A stretch of DNA of 64,000 bases from Sphingomonas sp. LR60 (GTDB lineage: Bacteria > Pseudomonadota > Alphaproteobacteria > Sphingomonadales > Sphingomonadaceae): NCBI RefSeq assembly GCF_036855935.1, contig NZ_JASPFK010000001.1, positions 1,800,501 to 1,864,500 of the forward strand, in the 5' to 3' direction. The first letter of the stretch is position 1; the number at the start of each line of letters is the position of its first letter. The position numbers and the translations under genes were made by a program. Shown here piece by piece: positions 10,375 through 23,378 of the stretch. The notes under the pieces are model-generated. The model worked only from the letters and a program-made list of their open reading frames with translations. It ran no database searches and was not told the origin of the DNA.

Positions 10375-10899
10375 TCAATCGTCCGACGTCGGTGTCGATC
10401 CGGTCGCGGCGGTGGTGGTGTTTGCGCCGACCTGCGCGGTCGTGATCGGCGGCCCCTTGGCGATGACGGAGGCGAGCGTCGTCGCCTGCGGGCACGTGCC
10501 CTTGCAGAGCGAGCGCACCTTGGCGAGGTTCTGACGCGCGCGCTCCACCGCGCCCTTCGCGACCATCGCCTCGCCCTGCCCTGCCAAAGCGTTGACATCG
10601 TTGGGTTCGAGCAGCAGCGCTTCGCGATAGAGGCGGATCGCCTTGCCCGGCAGTCCGCGCGCCTCCGCCACGCCCGCCAGCGCGACGAACGCCTGACGGT
10701 TGCGCGGATCGACGGTCACCGCGGTTTCGAGCAGGTCGGTCGCGCCCTCCAGGTTGCCCGCCGCGCGCGCCGCCTTGCCCTGTTGCAGCAAGGCTGTGCT
10801 GCGGGCGTCGATCTGATCGTCAGGCCGCTGCCCGTGGAGCGCGGTGGAGATCGACACCAGCGCCAGCGAGGCGGCCATGGCGATAGCGGTGAAACGCAT
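10375..10899 (-). CDS. Exported tetratricopeptide-repeat protein
   Basis: A 174-residue protein. The start [18 protein letters not shown] gives a signal peptide; an ATG seven codons upstream is possible but would place charged residues before it. Two to three TPR units follow ([20 protein letters not shown], then a repeat ending [17 protein letters not shown]). The low-complexity C-terminal tail is rich in T, A and G. TPRs mediate protein-protein contacts; no specific role can be assigned. It is 33 bases from the rsmB stop and on the same strand. Confidence 0.75.
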   Translation of the reverse strand: MRFTAIAMAASLALVSISTALHGQRPDDQIDARSTALLQQGKAARAAGNLEGATDLLETAVTVDPRNRQAFVALAGVAEARGLPGKAIRLYREALLLEPNDVNALAGQGEAMVAKGAVERARQNLAKVRSLCKGTCPQATTLASVIAKGPPITTAQVGANTTTAATGSTPTSDD

Positions 10900-10932
10900 G
10901 AACGGCTCCAGCTTCGACACGATCCGGCCTGG

Positions 10933-12083
10933 TTAGCATGGCGCCCGCAGCCGTGCGACGAAAAAACCGTCGGTGTCGTCATGCGCGGGGGTCAGGCGCG
11001 TGCCGGCGTGATGCGGACGACCGAACGGCAAGGCGAGCGGTTCGGCCTGCCACCCCGGATAAGCCGCAAGAAAGGCGTCGACCTGCGCTGCGCCCTCTCC
11101 ATCGAGCAGCGAGCAGACGATGTAGACGAGCGCGCCACCCGGCTTCACCGCGCCCGCACCGATGGACAGGACGTGGCGCTGCGTCTCGATCAGCCGGTCG
11201 AGCCGTGCGGGGTCAGCCGCCAGCGCGCCTCCGGGTTGCGCCGCCACGTTCCGGTGCCCGAGCACGGTGCGTCGATCAACACGACGTCGGCCTGCACGTC
11301 GGCGAGCGCTTCGGCTTCGTGGTTCGGGTCGAGCAGGCGCGTTTCGATGATCGTCGCGCCGGCCTTTTCGGCGCGCGGGGCAAGCCGGGACAGCCGGGTT
11401 CGATCCACATCGCTGGCGACGATCCGCCCCTCGTTCGCCATTTGCGCGGCCATCGCGAGGCTCTTGCCGCCCGCACCCGCGCACAGATCGAGCACGGTCA
11501 TGCCCGGTGCGACCGCTGCGGCAAGCGTGACCGCCTGACTGCCGGCGTCCTGCACCTCGAGCGCACCGGCATGTGCGGCGATGTCGCTGCCGGCGGGAAG
11601 TCGGCGGGCGAGCGGAAGGCCGGGGATCGGCTCGGCACCGGCCAAGTCGAGATCGGCGTGTTCCGGATGGAGACGCACGTCGAGCGGGGCACGATCGATC
11701 AGCGCGCGCTGCTCGTCCTCGCCGATCCCGGCGGCGGCGAGCCGCTCGCTCAGCCAGCGCGGGTGAAGCCCCTCGGCGGCGGGCGCTTCGTCGCCGATCG
11801 CGGCGGGACCGTGCGTGGAGCCGTCGAAGGTCGCGGCGAGGGCCGGGTCGGTCGCGGCGAGCGCGAGCATCGCGGCCCGGCCATCGGCGGGTCGCTCGCC
11901 GAGGCGGCGGATCGCGGCATAGACCAATTCGCGAACCGCGCGACGGTCCTTCGAGCCGGCGTAGCGGCGTTGCGCGAAATAACGGGAAATCAGCGTATCC
12001 GCCGCCGCCCCGCCCTCACGCGCGGCGGTGACGATCGCGTCGAGCAGGTCGATCGCTGCTTGGGTGCGGGCGGCGGGGGTCAT
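10933..12083 (-). CDS. rsmB: 16S rRNA m5C967 methyltransferase RsmB-like, split by one-base frameshift
   Basis: About 383 residues when repaired. An N-terminal NusB-like RNA-binding domain (residues 1-130) precedes the SAM-dependent methyltransferase domain, with motif I LDLCAGAGGKSL and catalytic DAPCSGTGTWRRNPEARW. The frame then fails at 11209-11212, where a run of four Gs seems to lack a fifth. The expected continuation PARLDRLIETQRHVL, the second cysteine (IVCSLLDGEG) and the C-terminus (DGFFVARLR) are intact one base over, down to the stop at 10933. It lies downstream of guaB on the same strand with repeats between them. Confidence 0.88.
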
Positions 12084-12615
12084 TGCGGCGCTTTCGGCAT
12101 TTGATGGGGTTCGATGTAGGGTAGCGGCCCTTCGAGACGCAGCTTCGACAAGCTCAGCCGCTCCTCAGGGCGAACGAAAGAGGATGCGAATGTTGTGCAT
12201 GTTGAGACGGTGGCGAGTTGTTGCGGTCGCTCTTCCATCTGCGTCACCCCGGCGTAGGCCGGGGTCCAGTGACGGAGCCGTCGTTGTAAGCCACCAACGT
12301 CCCCCAACTGGGCCCCGGCCTTCGCCGGGGTGACGGCCTGGTACAGGGATAGTCCGACGCGGCGAATGTTGCGAATGTTGAGACGATCGCACGTTGAATG
12401 TGCGAATGTTGAGCTTGTTCCGGACCTATTTTGGGCGATCGATCCGACGCAGCGGGTGTGCGTCATGGGCCCCCTCGCTTCACGTGCTTCGACAAGCTCA
12501 GCACGAACGGTGAGAGCGGTTCGGGTTCAGCCCGCTTAGATACATCGGCATGGCCAGGAGGGCACATCATTGCCCCGCCGTGCCACAAACCGCCGCTGTA
12601 GGACAGGCGCGGACC
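12084..12615. repeat. Repeat-rich intergenic stretch between guaB and rsmB
   Basis: These 532 bases hold no convincing gene. They contain two copies of CTTCGACAAGCTCAG (12143-12157 and 12487-12501), one long palindrome (12242-12334) and short direct repeats built on GAATGTTGAGAC or GAATGTTG (around 12188, 12365, 12376 and 12408). A minus-strand open frame across the region encodes only the translated repeats (for example VTPAKAGAQL and WTPAYAGVT), which is the usual sign of a spurious frame. Any transcription-attenuating role is speculation. Confidence 0.75.
12242..12334. repeat. Palindromic repeat (CGTCACCCCGGC type)
   Basis: The left arm CGTCACCCCGGCGTAGGCCG and right arm CGGCCTTCGCCGGGGTGACG are inverted, with GGTCCAG/CTGGGCC inner pairs. 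The loop is about 40 bases. It is related in sequence to the palindromes at 14205-14290 and 40604-40697. Confidence 0.8.
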
Positions 12616-14136
<1,521 letters not shown>

Positions 14137-14204
14137 CTAGGGGGAGTGGCCCGTCCCTTCTCCGCACTTCACACATGCGTCCCGCAGATAGCCGGGAACG
14201 CTTG

Positions 14205-14290
14205 TGCTCCGGCGAACGCCAGAACCCAGGGCCAGACCAGACAACGTCTTTTGGTCTGCGTGGCCCTGGGCTCCGGCGTTCGCCGGAGCA
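14205..14290. repeat. Long palindromic repeat between pckA and guaB
   Basis: Arms beginning GCTCCGGCGAACGCC and ending GGCGTTCGCCGGAGC pair with further inner complementarity (CCAGGGCCAGACCA with TGGTCTGCGTGGCCCTGG). It lies eight bases beyond the pckA stop and could terminate pckA transcription before guaB. Confidence 0.85.
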
Positions 14291-14298
14291 CGGTGGCG

Positions 14299-15909
<1,611 letters not shown>

Positions 15910-16076
15910 AGGTCCGTCCTCCTAAGGGCGCTTGCGGAAAGCGCGTTCGATGGCAGCGAGATACGATGGTACAAGCCGCGCGTCAAACACGTTAAACAAA
16001 CAGGCGGGACGATGTTGTCGTTGAGCGGCGTCGCGCTTTGGCTTACCGCTGCGGGCGTGATGACCGGGACCAATCC

Positions 16077-16781
16077 ATGACCGCCACGATCGCGCTGGTC
16101 GACGACGATCGCAACATCCTGACGTCGGTATCGATCGCGCTGCAGGCCGAGGGGTTCATGACCCGGCTCTACTCGGACGGCGAGGCGGCGTTGAAGGCGC
16201 TGACCGACAATCCGCCCGATCTCGCGATCTTCGACATCAAGATGCCGAAGATGGACGGGCTGGAGCTGTTGCGCCGGCTGCGCGAGAAGAGCCGGTTGCC
16301 GGTCATCTTCTTGACCAGCAAGGACGACGAACTGGATGAGGCACTGGGCCTCGCGATGGGCGCGGACGATTATATCGCCAAGCCATTCAGCCAGCGGCTG
16401 CTGATCGCGCGCATCCGCGCGATCCTGCGGCGGACCGAGCCGGCGCAGGCGGGTGCGGAAGGCGAGGCCGAAACGCAGGGGCCGATCGAGCGCGGGCGGC
16501 TGGTGATGGACCCGGCGCGGCACCGCGTGACATGGGACGGCCAGCCCGTCACGCTGACCGTCACCGAATTCCTGATCCTCGAAACGCTGGCACAGCGCCC
16601 CGGCATCGTGAAGACGCGCAACCAGTTGATGGATGCGGCCTATCAGGACGACATCTACGTCGACGATCGCACGATCGACAGCCACATCAAGCGCGTGCGC
16701 CGCAAGTTCCGCGAAGCCGACCCCGCCTTCGATTCGATCGAGACGCTCTATGGCGCCGGCTACCGCTTTTCGGAGGAGTGA
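16077..16781 (+). CDS. chvI: ChvI-type response regulator
   Basis: A 234-residue OmpR/PhoB-type regulator. The receiver domain has acidic pocket DDD at 9-11, phospho-acceptor Asp in [10 protein letters not shown] (~52) and Lys in IAKPFS. A winged-helix domain from ~130 ends YGAGYRF. The start [11 protein letters not shown] is chosen because the receiver begins immediately; an upstream ATG would add 13 residues. It overlaps chvG by 32 bases and is divergent from pckA. ChvG/ChvI systems respond to acid or envelope stress and tune carbon use in alphaproteobacteria. Confidence 0.95.
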   Translation: MTATIALVDDDRNILTSVSIALQAEGFMTRLYSDGEAALKALTDNPPDLAIFDIKMPKMDGLELLRRLREKSRLPVIFLTSKDDELDEALGLAMGADDYIAKPFSQRLLIARIRAILRRTEPAQAGAEGEAETQGPIERGRLVMDPARHRVTWDGQPVTLTVTEFLILETLAQRPGIVKTRNQLMDAAYQDDIYVDDRTIDSHIKRVRRKFREADPAFDSIETLYGAGYRFSEE

Positions 16782-18315
16782 CGCCGCCGAACAGGCGCGG
16801 GCGTGGTCGGGCAAGGTCTCGCTCACGCCGCGCATCCTGGCGGTCAACGTCCTCGCCCTGCTGCTGCTGGCCGGCGGGTTCTTTTACCTCGAATCGTTCC
16901 GTAGCCGCATTCTCGACCAGCGCTCGACGCAGGCGGGGCGCGAAGTGCGGTTGATGACCGAGGCGTTGGCGCCGATCCCGCTGGCGGCGCGCGACGCCAC
17001 GATCGCGCGATTGGCGCGCGAAACGGGCACGCGCGTGCGGCTGTACGATCGCGACGGCGCAATGCTGGCCGACAGCCGGGCGCTGGGGGTCAACAACTTC
17101 CGGCTCGACGATCCCGATGACGATCCGATCGCGCGCCGCAGTGCACGCTGGCTCGACGCGGCGATCGACCGGATCGTTCGCGCGCCGCTCGCCCCCGGCT
17201 ATCGCGAGCAGCGCGACGGGCGACGGTGGCCCGACGTGCGCGCCGTCCTTGCTGGTGCGGCCAGCGCGCAGACCTTGTGGCGCGCCCCCGATCGCACCCC
17301 CGTGATTACCGCCGCCGCACCGCTCGGCGACGGGTTCGCGCTACTGACAGCGGTCAACGCGCGCGACGTGACCGAGCGGGTGCGCGCCGAGCGCTACCGG
17401 CTGAGCGTGGTGGTGCTGGTGGCAAGCGTGATCTCGATCGGTCTGTCGCTGTTCCTCGCGCGGACGATCGTTGTGCCGCTGCGGTCACTGGCGCGCGCGG
17501 CGGTGCGCGTGCGGCTCGGACGTGCGCGCGAGGTGACGGTGCCGCGACTGCCCGAACGGCGTGACGAGATCGGCATGCTGGCGCGCGCGCTGTCGGACAT
17601 GACGCTGGCGCTGCGTGCGCGGATCGACGCGACCGAGGCGTTCGCGGCCGACGTCACGCATGAATTGAAGAACCCGCTCGCCTCGCTGCGCTCCGCCACC
17701 GACGCGATGGGGCGGGTCGAGGATGCCGAGTTGCGCGCGAAGCTGCTCGGGATCGTCAATGATGACGTTCACCGGCTCGACCGGCTGATCAGCGATATTT
17801 CCGAGGCGTCGCGGCTCGATGCACAGCTGAGCCGCGCGACGTTCGAACCGGTCGATGTCGCGGCGATGCTGGCGGCGATGGTCGCCGAGCGCGAGGCGCG
17901 CGGCCCCGCGTATGACGTGCGCCTGCGCTTCGATCCGCTCGATGACGTGCTGATCGTGGCGGGTGAAGGCGCGCGGCTGGAGCGTGTCTTCGCCAATCTG
18001 ATCGACAATGCGATCTCCTTCTCGCCAGAAGGCGGCACCGTGACGATCGCAGCGCGGCGCGACCGTTCGATGCTGGAGGTATGGGTCGAGGATGAGGGCC
18101 CCGGCGTCCCCGAGGAAGCGCGTGAGGCGATCTTTCGCCGTTTCCATTCGGTGCGCCCCGCCGAGGAGACATTCGGGCAGCATTCCGGTCTGGGGCTGGC
18201 GATCGCGCGGACGATCGTCGAGGCGCATCAGGGGGAGATCGGCGTCGAATCGCGCGAGGACCGGTTGAGCGGCGCGCGCTTCGTGGTGCGCCTGCCGCTG
18301 GCGGCGCGCGCGTGA
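16750..18315 (+). CDS. chvG: ChvG-type sensor histidine kinase
   Basis: About 521 residues, membrane-bound. Transmembrane segments lie near 30-50 ([19 protein letters not shown]) and near 215-240, enclosing a periplasmic sensor region. A HAMP domain is followed by the DHp box [17 protein letters not shown], and the ATPase domain has N-box [21 protein letters not shown] and [11 protein letters not shown]. The start [15 protein letters not shown] is chosen as the nearest ATG upstream of the first membrane segment. It overlaps chvI by 32 bases and hprK by four. Confidence 0.94.
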   Translation: MAPATAFRRSDAAEQARAWSGKVSLTPRILAVNVLALLLLAGGFFYLESFRSRILDQRSTQAGREVRLMTEALAPIPLAARDATIARLARETGTRVRLYDRDGAMLADSRALGVNNFRLDDPDDDPIARRSARWLDAAIDRIVRAPLAPGYREQRDGRRWPDVRAVLAGAASAQTLWRAPDRTPVITAAAPLGDGFALLTAVNARDVTERVRAERYRLSVVVLVASVISIGLSLFLARTIVVPLRSLARAAVRVRLGRAREVTVPRLPERRDEIGMLARALSDMTLALRARIDATEAFAADVTHELKNPLASLRSATDAMGRVEDAELRAKLLGIVNDDVHRLDRLISDISEASRLDAQLSRATFEPVDVAAMLAAMVAEREARGPAYDVRLRFDPLDDVLIVAGEGARLERVFANLIDNAISFSPEGGTVTIAARRDRSMLEVWVEDEGPGVPEEAREAIFRRFHSVRPAEETFGQHSGLGLAIARTIVEAHQGEIGVESREDRLSGARFVVRLPLAARA

Positions 18316-18743
18316 CCGCGACCATCCATGCGACCTGCGTCGCGATCGGCACGCGCGGCGTGCTGCTGACCGGACCGTCGGGCGCGGGCAAAAGCGATCT
18401 GGCGATGCGACTGATCGATCGCGGCGCCGTTCTGGTAGCCGATGATTATACTCTTCTCGCGCAAGAAGATGGCGTGTTGATCGCGCGGTCCCCGGCGACG
18501 ATCGCCGGGCAGATGGAGGTGCGCGGGATCGGAGTCGTCGCGCGCCCTGCCCGCGCTGAGGTTCCGGTGTCGCTCGCGGTCGTGCTGGCGGGCGAAGACG
18601 AGCGGATGCCGGAGCCGCGCACAATCGTGCTCGCCGGGGTCACCGTCCCGGAGGTCGTGATCGATCCGCGCTGGCCATCCGCGCCGATCAAGGTCGAATG
18701 GGCGCTCGCCGAACAACCGCCTGTCGAAGAGGCCGAACGATGA
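18312..18743 (+). CDS. hprK: Short HPr kinase/phosphorylase
   Basis: 143 residues, about half the Gram-positive enzyme: only the C-terminal kinase domain is present, the usual form in alphaproteobacteria. The P-loop GPSGAGKSDLAMRLIDRG lies at ~20-37, followed by VADDYTLL and the RGIGV loop. The substrate is expected to be HPr, whose gene lies 1.3 kb downstream in the same run. Four-base overlaps with chvG and rapZ point to one transcript joining envelope sensing with PTS regulation. Confidence 0.93.
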   Translation: MTATIHATCVAIGTRGVLLTGPSGAGKSDLAMRLIDRGAVLVADDYTLLAQEDGVLIARSPATIAGQMEVRGIGVVARPARAEVPVSLAVVLAGEDERMPEPRTIVLAGVTVPEVVIDPRWPSAPIKVEWALAEQPPVEEAER

Positions 18744-19636
18744 ACGAAGTGCTGCTGGTGACCGGCATGGCGGGCGCAGGCGTCTCGACGGTGTTGAAGA
18801 CGCTGGAGGATCTCGGCTGGGAGACGATCGATAACGTACCCTTGTCGCTGTTGCCGCGCGTCGTCGCGCCGCCCACGGACCCCGACGAGGCCCCTCGCCC
18901 GCTGGCGATCGGTTTCGGCACGCGGACGCGCAATTTCGATGCCGACACGGCGTTGCGACGCTTCGAGGAATTGCGCCAGCGCGGCGACAATGTCGGGATG
19001 CTGTTCCTCGACTGTTCGGGAGAGGAACTGACGCGGCGCTTCGCCGAGACGCGACGCCGCCACCCGCTCGCCGACGATCGACCCGCCGTCGAGGGCATCC
19101 AGCGCGAGCGACGTCTGCTCGCCCCGCTTCGCGAGCGCGCCAACCGGTTGATCGACACCACGACCTTCAAGGCCAATACGCTGGCGCAACAGGTGCGCGA
19201 GATGTTCGCGCGCGATACCGGGGTCGGCACGACGCTGACGATCGAATCGTTCGGCTTCGCGCGCGGCATCCCGGCGGGGGTCGATATGGTGTTCGACATG
19301 CGCTTCCTGCGGAACCCGCATTGGGACCCGGCGCTTCGTCCCCGTACGGGACAGGACCCGGCGGTCGCGGCCTATATCGCCGCCGACCCGGCCTATGAAG
19401 AAGCGGTCGGAAAGATCGAGGACCTGCTGCTGCTGCTGCTCCCGCGCTATCGGGCCGAAGGAAAACCCTACGTCACCGTCGCAATCGGTTGTACCGGCGG
19501 CAAACACCGCTCGGTCCATGTCGCGGAGCGGATCGCTGGACGGTTGCGCGACGCGGGATTATGCCCCACCATCGTGCATCGGGACCTTGCGGCGGCCCCG
19601 CAGGATGCGCTCGAGGGACGCCCACACGGTCAATGA
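18740..19636 (+). CDS. rapZ: RapZ-family protein with altered P-loop
   Basis: 298 residues. The family has an N-terminal P-loop domain and a C-terminal domain that binds RNA or regulates amino-sugar synthesis in enterobacteria. The C-terminal signature (SFGFARGIPAGVDMVFDMRF, CTGGKHRSVHVAERI) and the internal TRRRHPL are normal. The P-loop reads GMAGAGVST, with valine at the position of the invariant Walker A lysine, so ATP/GTP binding may be weakened. It overlaps hprK and the EIIA gene by four bases each. Confidence 0.93.
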   Translation: MNEVLLVTGMAGAGVSTVLKTLEDLGWETIDNVPLSLLPRVVAPPTDPDEAPRPLAIGFGTRTRNFDADTALRRFEELRQRGDNVGMLFLDCSGEELTRRFAETRRRHPLADDRPAVEGIQRERRLLAPLRERANRLIDTTTFKANTLAQQVREMFARDTGVGTTLTIESFGFARGIPAGVDMVFDMRFLRNPHWDPALRPRTGQDPAVAAYIAADPAYEEAVGKIEDLLLLLLPRYRAEGKPYVTVAIGCTGGKHRSVHVAERIAGRLRDAGLCPTIVHRDLAAAPQDALEGRPHGQ

Positions 19637-20073
19637 ACGGATTGTCGAAGCAAATGTCGGGGCCAGTGATCGGTTTGGTGCTCGTTACCCACGGGCGTCT
19701 TGCCGACGAGTTCGTCGTCGCGATGGAGCATGTCGTCGGCCCGCAGCGGCAGGTGCGTACCGTCGCGATCGGGCCCGAGGACGATATGGAGGCGCGCCGC
19801 GCCGATATCGCCGCGACCATCGCCGAGGTCGATGAAGGCCGCGGGGTGATCGTCCTGACCGACCTGTTCGGCGGCACGCCCTCCAACCTCGCGATCTCGC
19901 TGATGGAGCGCGGGCGCGTCGAGGTGATCGCGGGCATCAACCTGCCGATGCTGATCCGGCTGGAGTCCGCGCGCAAGGCGATGACCGTCGTCGCGGCGGT
20001 CGCGGCCGCGCGTGAGGCGGGGCGCAAATATATCTCGGTCGCGTCCGAGGTGCTGGGCGAGGCTGCGGCATGA
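19633..20073 (+). CDS. PTS EIIA component, mannose-type
   Basis: A 146-residue fructose/mannose-family EIIA (PTS-EIIA(Man)). The phospho-accepting His is in VTHGRLADEF near residue 20, and the LTDLFGGTPSNLA motif is intact. No membrane permease gene is near, and it lies beside HPr and HprK, so it probably works in regulation, not sugar uptake, as in other alphaproteobacteria. The start MNGLSKQMSG overlaps the rapZ stop; MSGPVIGL seven codons on is an alternative. Confidence 0.93.
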   Translation: MNGLSKQMSGPVIGLVLVTHGRLADEFVVAMEHVVGPQRQVRTVAIGPEDDMEARRADIAATIAEVDEGRGVIVLTDLFGGTPSNLAISLMERGRVEVIAGINLPMLIRLESARKAMTVVAAVAAAREAGRKYISVASEVLGEAAA

Positions 20074-20339
20074 CGGTGTCGCGCACCGTCGAGGTCACCA
20101 ACCGCCGCGGGCTCCACGCGCGCGCCAGCGCCAAGTTCGTGACGCTCGCCAGCGGCCAGCCCGCGCCGGTGAAGGTCGCCAAGGGCGATTCGGAAGTGAT
20201 CGGGACGTCGATCATGGGCTTGATGATGCTCGGCGCCGCCAAGGGCGACCATATCACGATCTCCGCCGAGGGCGAGCAGGCCGAGAATGTGGTCGAGACG
20301 ATGTGCGCACTGGTCGAGGGCAAGTTCGGCGAGGATTGA
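20070..20339 (+). CDS. ptsH: HPr phosphocarrier protein
   Basis: 89 residues. The phospho-histidine is in NRRGLHARASAKF (His16) and the regulatory region SIMGLMMLGAAKGD (~46-59) holds the serine that HprK would phosphorylate. It overlaps the EIIA gene by four bases and closes the run chvI-chvG-hprK-rapZ-EIIA-ptsH. Enzyme I is not in the window. Confidence 0.96.
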   Translation: MTVSRTVEVTNRRGLHARASAKFVTLASGQPAPVKVAKGDSEVIGTSIMGLMMLGAAKGDHITISAEGEQAENVVETMCALVEGKFGED

Positions 20340-20358
20340 TCCTCCGCCGTCGTCGCTT

Positions 20359-21156
20359 ATGCCCAAGGTCATTACCTCCTTCTCCAACCCGTTGGTCAAG
20401 CGCGTGCAGGCGTTGCGCGACAAGCGGCACCGGCGCGAAGAGGGCCTGTTCCTCGCCGAGGGCCTGCGCATCCTGACCGAAGCGCGCGAGACCGGACGCA
20501 TCCCGCGCATCCTGTTCTTCGCGGCGGCGAGCGCCGACCATCCGTTGGTTCGCGCGCTGATCGACGCGGTCGAGGCGGATTATGGCGAGGCAGTCGAAAC
20601 GACGCCCGACATCCTCTCGAAACTGTCGGGCAAGGACAATCCGCAGGCGGTGGTGGGCGTGTTCGACACGTTCGAGACGACGCTGGAGGACCTCGATCGC
20701 AATGCCGCGCCGATCTGGCTGGTGGCGGAGCGGCTGCGCGACCCCGGCAATCTCGGCACGATCCTGCGCACCGGCGATGCGGTCGGTGCGGGGGCGCTGA
20801 TCCTCGTCGACGAATGCGTCGATCCCTTCTCGACCGAGGCGGTGCGGGCGAGCATGGGGGCGCTGTTCACGGTGCCGATCGTGCGGGTGATCTGGCCGGA
20901 GTTCCTGTCGTGGCTGCGCGAGGGGCCGGGGCAATTGGTCGGGCTGAGTTTGCAGACCGAGAACGGCTATCGCGACGCGCCCTATACCGCACCGACCTTC
21001 CTGCTGACGGGTAACGAGGCGCAGGGGTTGCCCGAGGAATATGAGGCCGAATGCGATCTGCTGGTGAAGATGCCGATGCTGGGCAAGGCCGATAGCCTGA
21101 ACGCAGCGGTGGCGACGGCGGTGATGGCCTATGAGGTGCTGGCGCGGCATCGGTGA
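20359..21156 (+). CDS. TrmH/SpoU family RNA methyltransferase
   Basis: 265 residues: an N-terminal substrate-binding domain (opening MPKVITSFSNPLVKRVQALR), then a SPOUT knotted methyltransferase domain with the three family motifs. These are ERLRDPGNLGTILRT (motif 1), TGNEAQGLPEEY (motif 2) and MPMLGKADSLNAAVATAVMA (motif 3). It probably 2'-O-methylates rRNA or tRNA; the target nucleoside cannot be read from the sequence. It lies 19 bases after ptsH and is convergent with the ATPase gene. Confidence 0.9.
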   Translation: MPKVITSFSNPLVKRVQALRDKRHRREEGLFLAEGLRILTEARETGRIPRILFFAAASADHPLVRALIDAVEADYGEAVETTPDILSKLSGKDNPQAVVGVFDTFETTLEDLDRNAAPIWLVAERLRDPGNLGTILRTGDAVGAGALILVDECVDPFSTEAVRASMGALFTVPIVRVIWPEFLSWLREGPGQLVGLSLQTENGYRDAPYTAPTFLLTGNEAQGLPEEYEAECDLLVKMPMLGKADSLNAAVATAVMAYEVLARHR

Positions 21157-21162
21157 GGGCGG

Positions 21163-21927
21163 TCACTCATCCGCCATCGCTTCCACCGTGCCGCGGGGGT
21201 CAAGGATGAACTCGCGATAGAGCCGGTAATGGTCGCTATCTTCCAGCGCGATCGGATCGATGCCGGCGCGCGTCACCGACAGCAAGCGGGCTTCAGGCGT
21301 GGCCATCAAGATGGGAGAGTGCGTGGCGACGATCACCTGCGCCTTTCCGGCCGCCGCGATCGTGCGCAGCAATTTCACGAACTCGAACTGCCGCCGCGGA
21401 GACAACGCCGATTCGGGTTCGTCGAACAGGAAGATGCCCGGCCGTGCGCACCGCTCTGCGAAAAAGCGGAGGAAGCCTTCGCCGTGCGAATGGGACAGGA
21501 AGTCCGACGAGGCCGCGCCGTCCTCTAAAGCTGCCTGGTCGAGGTAGCGGGAGACGCTGAAGAAGCTTTCGGCGCGGAAGAACCAACCCTGCCCGACTTT
21601 GGGCAACCAATTGGCGCGCAACATGTCCTGCAAGCGGTCGCCATTCTGTTCGATGGCCGCACTATGATCGAGCGGCCGGTAGCCCGGACCGCCACCCGCC
21701 TGATCGAAGCCGGCGATGGCAGCGATCCCCTCCAGCAGCGTCGACTTGCCGACGCCGTTCTCGCCGACCATGATCGTCACGGCGCGGTCGAAACGCAGGG
21801 CGAAATCATCGTCGCGCAGCATCGGCAGGTTGAACGGGTAGCGCGTCCGATCGACCGCTACGTCGTCGCGAATGCGGATCTGCTTGAAGTAAGGTGGCGC
21901 GAGCTTGGTCTGGAACCCGCGCGCCAT
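21163..21927 (-). CDS. AAA family ATPase (AAA_21-like) downstream of rmuC
   Basis: 254 residues and ABC-type. Walker A is GENGVGKSTLLE near residue 54, Walker B is GIFLFDEPESALSPRRQFE, and the H-loop is VIVATHSPILMAT. It has no transmembrane segment and no nuclease domain in this frame. The gene starts five bases after the rmuC stop on the same strand, so it belongs to the recR-def-rmuC transcript. A DNA-repair or DNA-end role is inferred from that context only. Confidence 0.8.
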   Translation of the reverse strand: MARGFQTKLAPPYFKQIRIRDDVAVDRTRYPFNLPMLRDDDFALRFDRAVTIMVGENGVGKSTLLEGIAAIAGFDQAGGGPGYRPLDHSAAIEQNGDRLQDMLRANWLPKVGQGWFFRAESFFSVSRYLDQAALEDGAASSDFLSHSHGEGFLRFFAERCARPGIFLFDEPESALSPRRQFEFVKLLRTIAAAGKAQVIVATHSPILMATPEARLLSVTRAGIDPIALEDSDHYRLYREFILDPRGTVEAMADE

Positions 21928-21932
21928 CTTTA

Positions 21933-23312
21933 TTATTCCGCCGCGTCCTCGACGGCGACCAGCTTCGTCAGCGGGCGCGCGGCCTGTTCCCCGACCGGCA
22001 GCGTTTCGATCGACTTGTTGCCGGTGTCGATGTTGAGCAACTCGAAACGCCGGGCGCTGGTCAGCACCTGGCTCTCCAGACTACCGACGAAGCTGTTGTA
22101 CGCGCCCATCGCGGTGTCGAGGTTCTTGCCGAGCCGCGCGACATGGCCGCCCATCACCGCGAGCCGCTGGTAGAGTTCCTTGCCGAGCGCCCCGATTTCC
22201 TGCGCCTCGCGCGCCAATTTCTCCTGCCGCCACACCGCCGAGACGGTGCGCGCGATCGCGATCAGGTTCGTCGGGGTGGCGAGCAGCACGCGGCGCTCGA
22301 ACGCGTAATCCCACAGCGTCGCATCATATTCGAGCGCGGCGGAGAGGAAATGCTCGCCGGGGACGAACATCACGACATATTCGGGCGCGTCGTCGAACTG
22401 CGTCCAATAAGCCTTGGCCCCCAATGCGTTGACGTGCGCGCGCATCGACGCGGCATGCGCGGCGAGTCCCAGCTGGCGTTCGGCTTCATCGACCGCGCCG
22501 AACGCATCCTGATAGGCGTTGAGCGACACCTTGGCGTCGACGATCAGCGACTTGCCGCCGGGGACGCGAACGATCGCGTCGGGGCGCAGCCTAGCGCCTT
22601 CCTCGCCAGCGACGCTCACCTCCATGCGGAAGTCGGTATGTTCGGCAAGACCGCATGATTCCAGCACGTTGCGAAGCTGCTGCTCGCCCCAGCGCCCGCG
22701 CGCCTTGGGGGCGTTGCGGAGCGCGTTGACCAGCTTGGCCGCTTCGCCGGAGACACGCTCCTGCCCGACGCGCATCGCCTCAATCTGCCCACGCAACTCA
22801 CCGAAAGCGTCGCGCCGCTCGGCCTCGATCTTGGCGACGCCCTCTTCGTAGCGGAGCAGGCGGTCGTTGACCGGCTGGAGCAAGGCGCGCAGCCCCTGCC
22901 CCGATTGCTCCTCGGCCTGACGAAAGCGCGCCTCGGCGCGTTCGAGAAATTGCTTCTGCGCGTCGCCCAGCGCGTTTTGCGCGACCTCGCGGAAGCGCAG
23001 GCTCATCTCGTCAGCGGCGGCGCGCAGGTCGGCGATGCGCTGCTCGGCGGCGCGGCCTTCCGCTTCGAGCCGCGAGACCTGCAACCGCGCCGCCTCGCGC
23101 TCGTCGCGCGCCTGCGTCAGTTCGGTGCGGAGCGCCTCGGCCGCCCGGGCGCGTTCCTCCGCGCCGGCCAGATCGGTGATCGCGCGCTTGAACTGCTCGA
23201 CCTGCGCGTCACGCTCCTGCCGGAAAGCAGCGGCCTCACGCTTGCCGGCGAGCCAGCCGAGCAGGGCACCGAGCGCGAGTGCCAGGAGAGCGACGAGGAT
23301 GTATTCGACCAT
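21933..23312 (-). CDS. rmuC: DNA recombination protein RmuC
   Basis: About 459 residues. An N-terminal transmembrane helix (MVEYILVALLALALGALLG) is followed by a long coiled coil and the RmuC domain (GRWGEQQLRNVLESCGL, RVPGGKSLIVDAKVSLNAYQ, EYVVMFVPGEHFL). RmuC limits rearrangements at inverted repeats; a PD-(D/E)XK-like fold has been proposed. The start MVEYILV is chosen because it opens the membrane helix; a longer frame upstream lacks family features. Confidence 0.92.
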   Translation of the reverse strand: MVEYILVALLALALGALLGWLAGKREAAAFRQERDAQVEQFKRAITDLAGAEERARAAEALRTELTQARDEREAARLQVSRLEAEGRAAEQRIADLRAAADEMSLRFREVAQNALGDAQKQFLERAEARFRQAEEQSGQGLRALLQPVNDRLLRYEEGVAKIEAERRDAFGELRGQIEAMRVGQERVSGEAAKLVNALRNAPKARGRWGEQQLRNVLESCGLAEHTDFRMEVSVAGEEGARLRPDAIVRVPGGKSLIVDAKVSLNAYQDAFGAVDEAERQLGLAAHAASMRAHVNALGAKAYWTQFDDAPEYVVMFVPGEHFLSAALEYDATLWDYAFERRVLLATPTNLIAIARTVSAVWRQEKLAREAQEIGALGKELYQRLAVMGGHVARLGKNLDTAMGAYNSFVGSLESQVLTSARRFELLNIDTGNKSIETLPVGEQAARPLTKLVAVEDAAE

Positions 23313-23378
23313 CGGCGGAACATAGATCGAACGAGGTGGCGGCGACAACCGTTAATTGGCGCCCGACCCGCCCGCGGA

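Noticed and set aside
12080..12466. Minus-strand open frame between guaB and rsmB
   Set aside because: Its product is the translation of palindromic and direct repeats.
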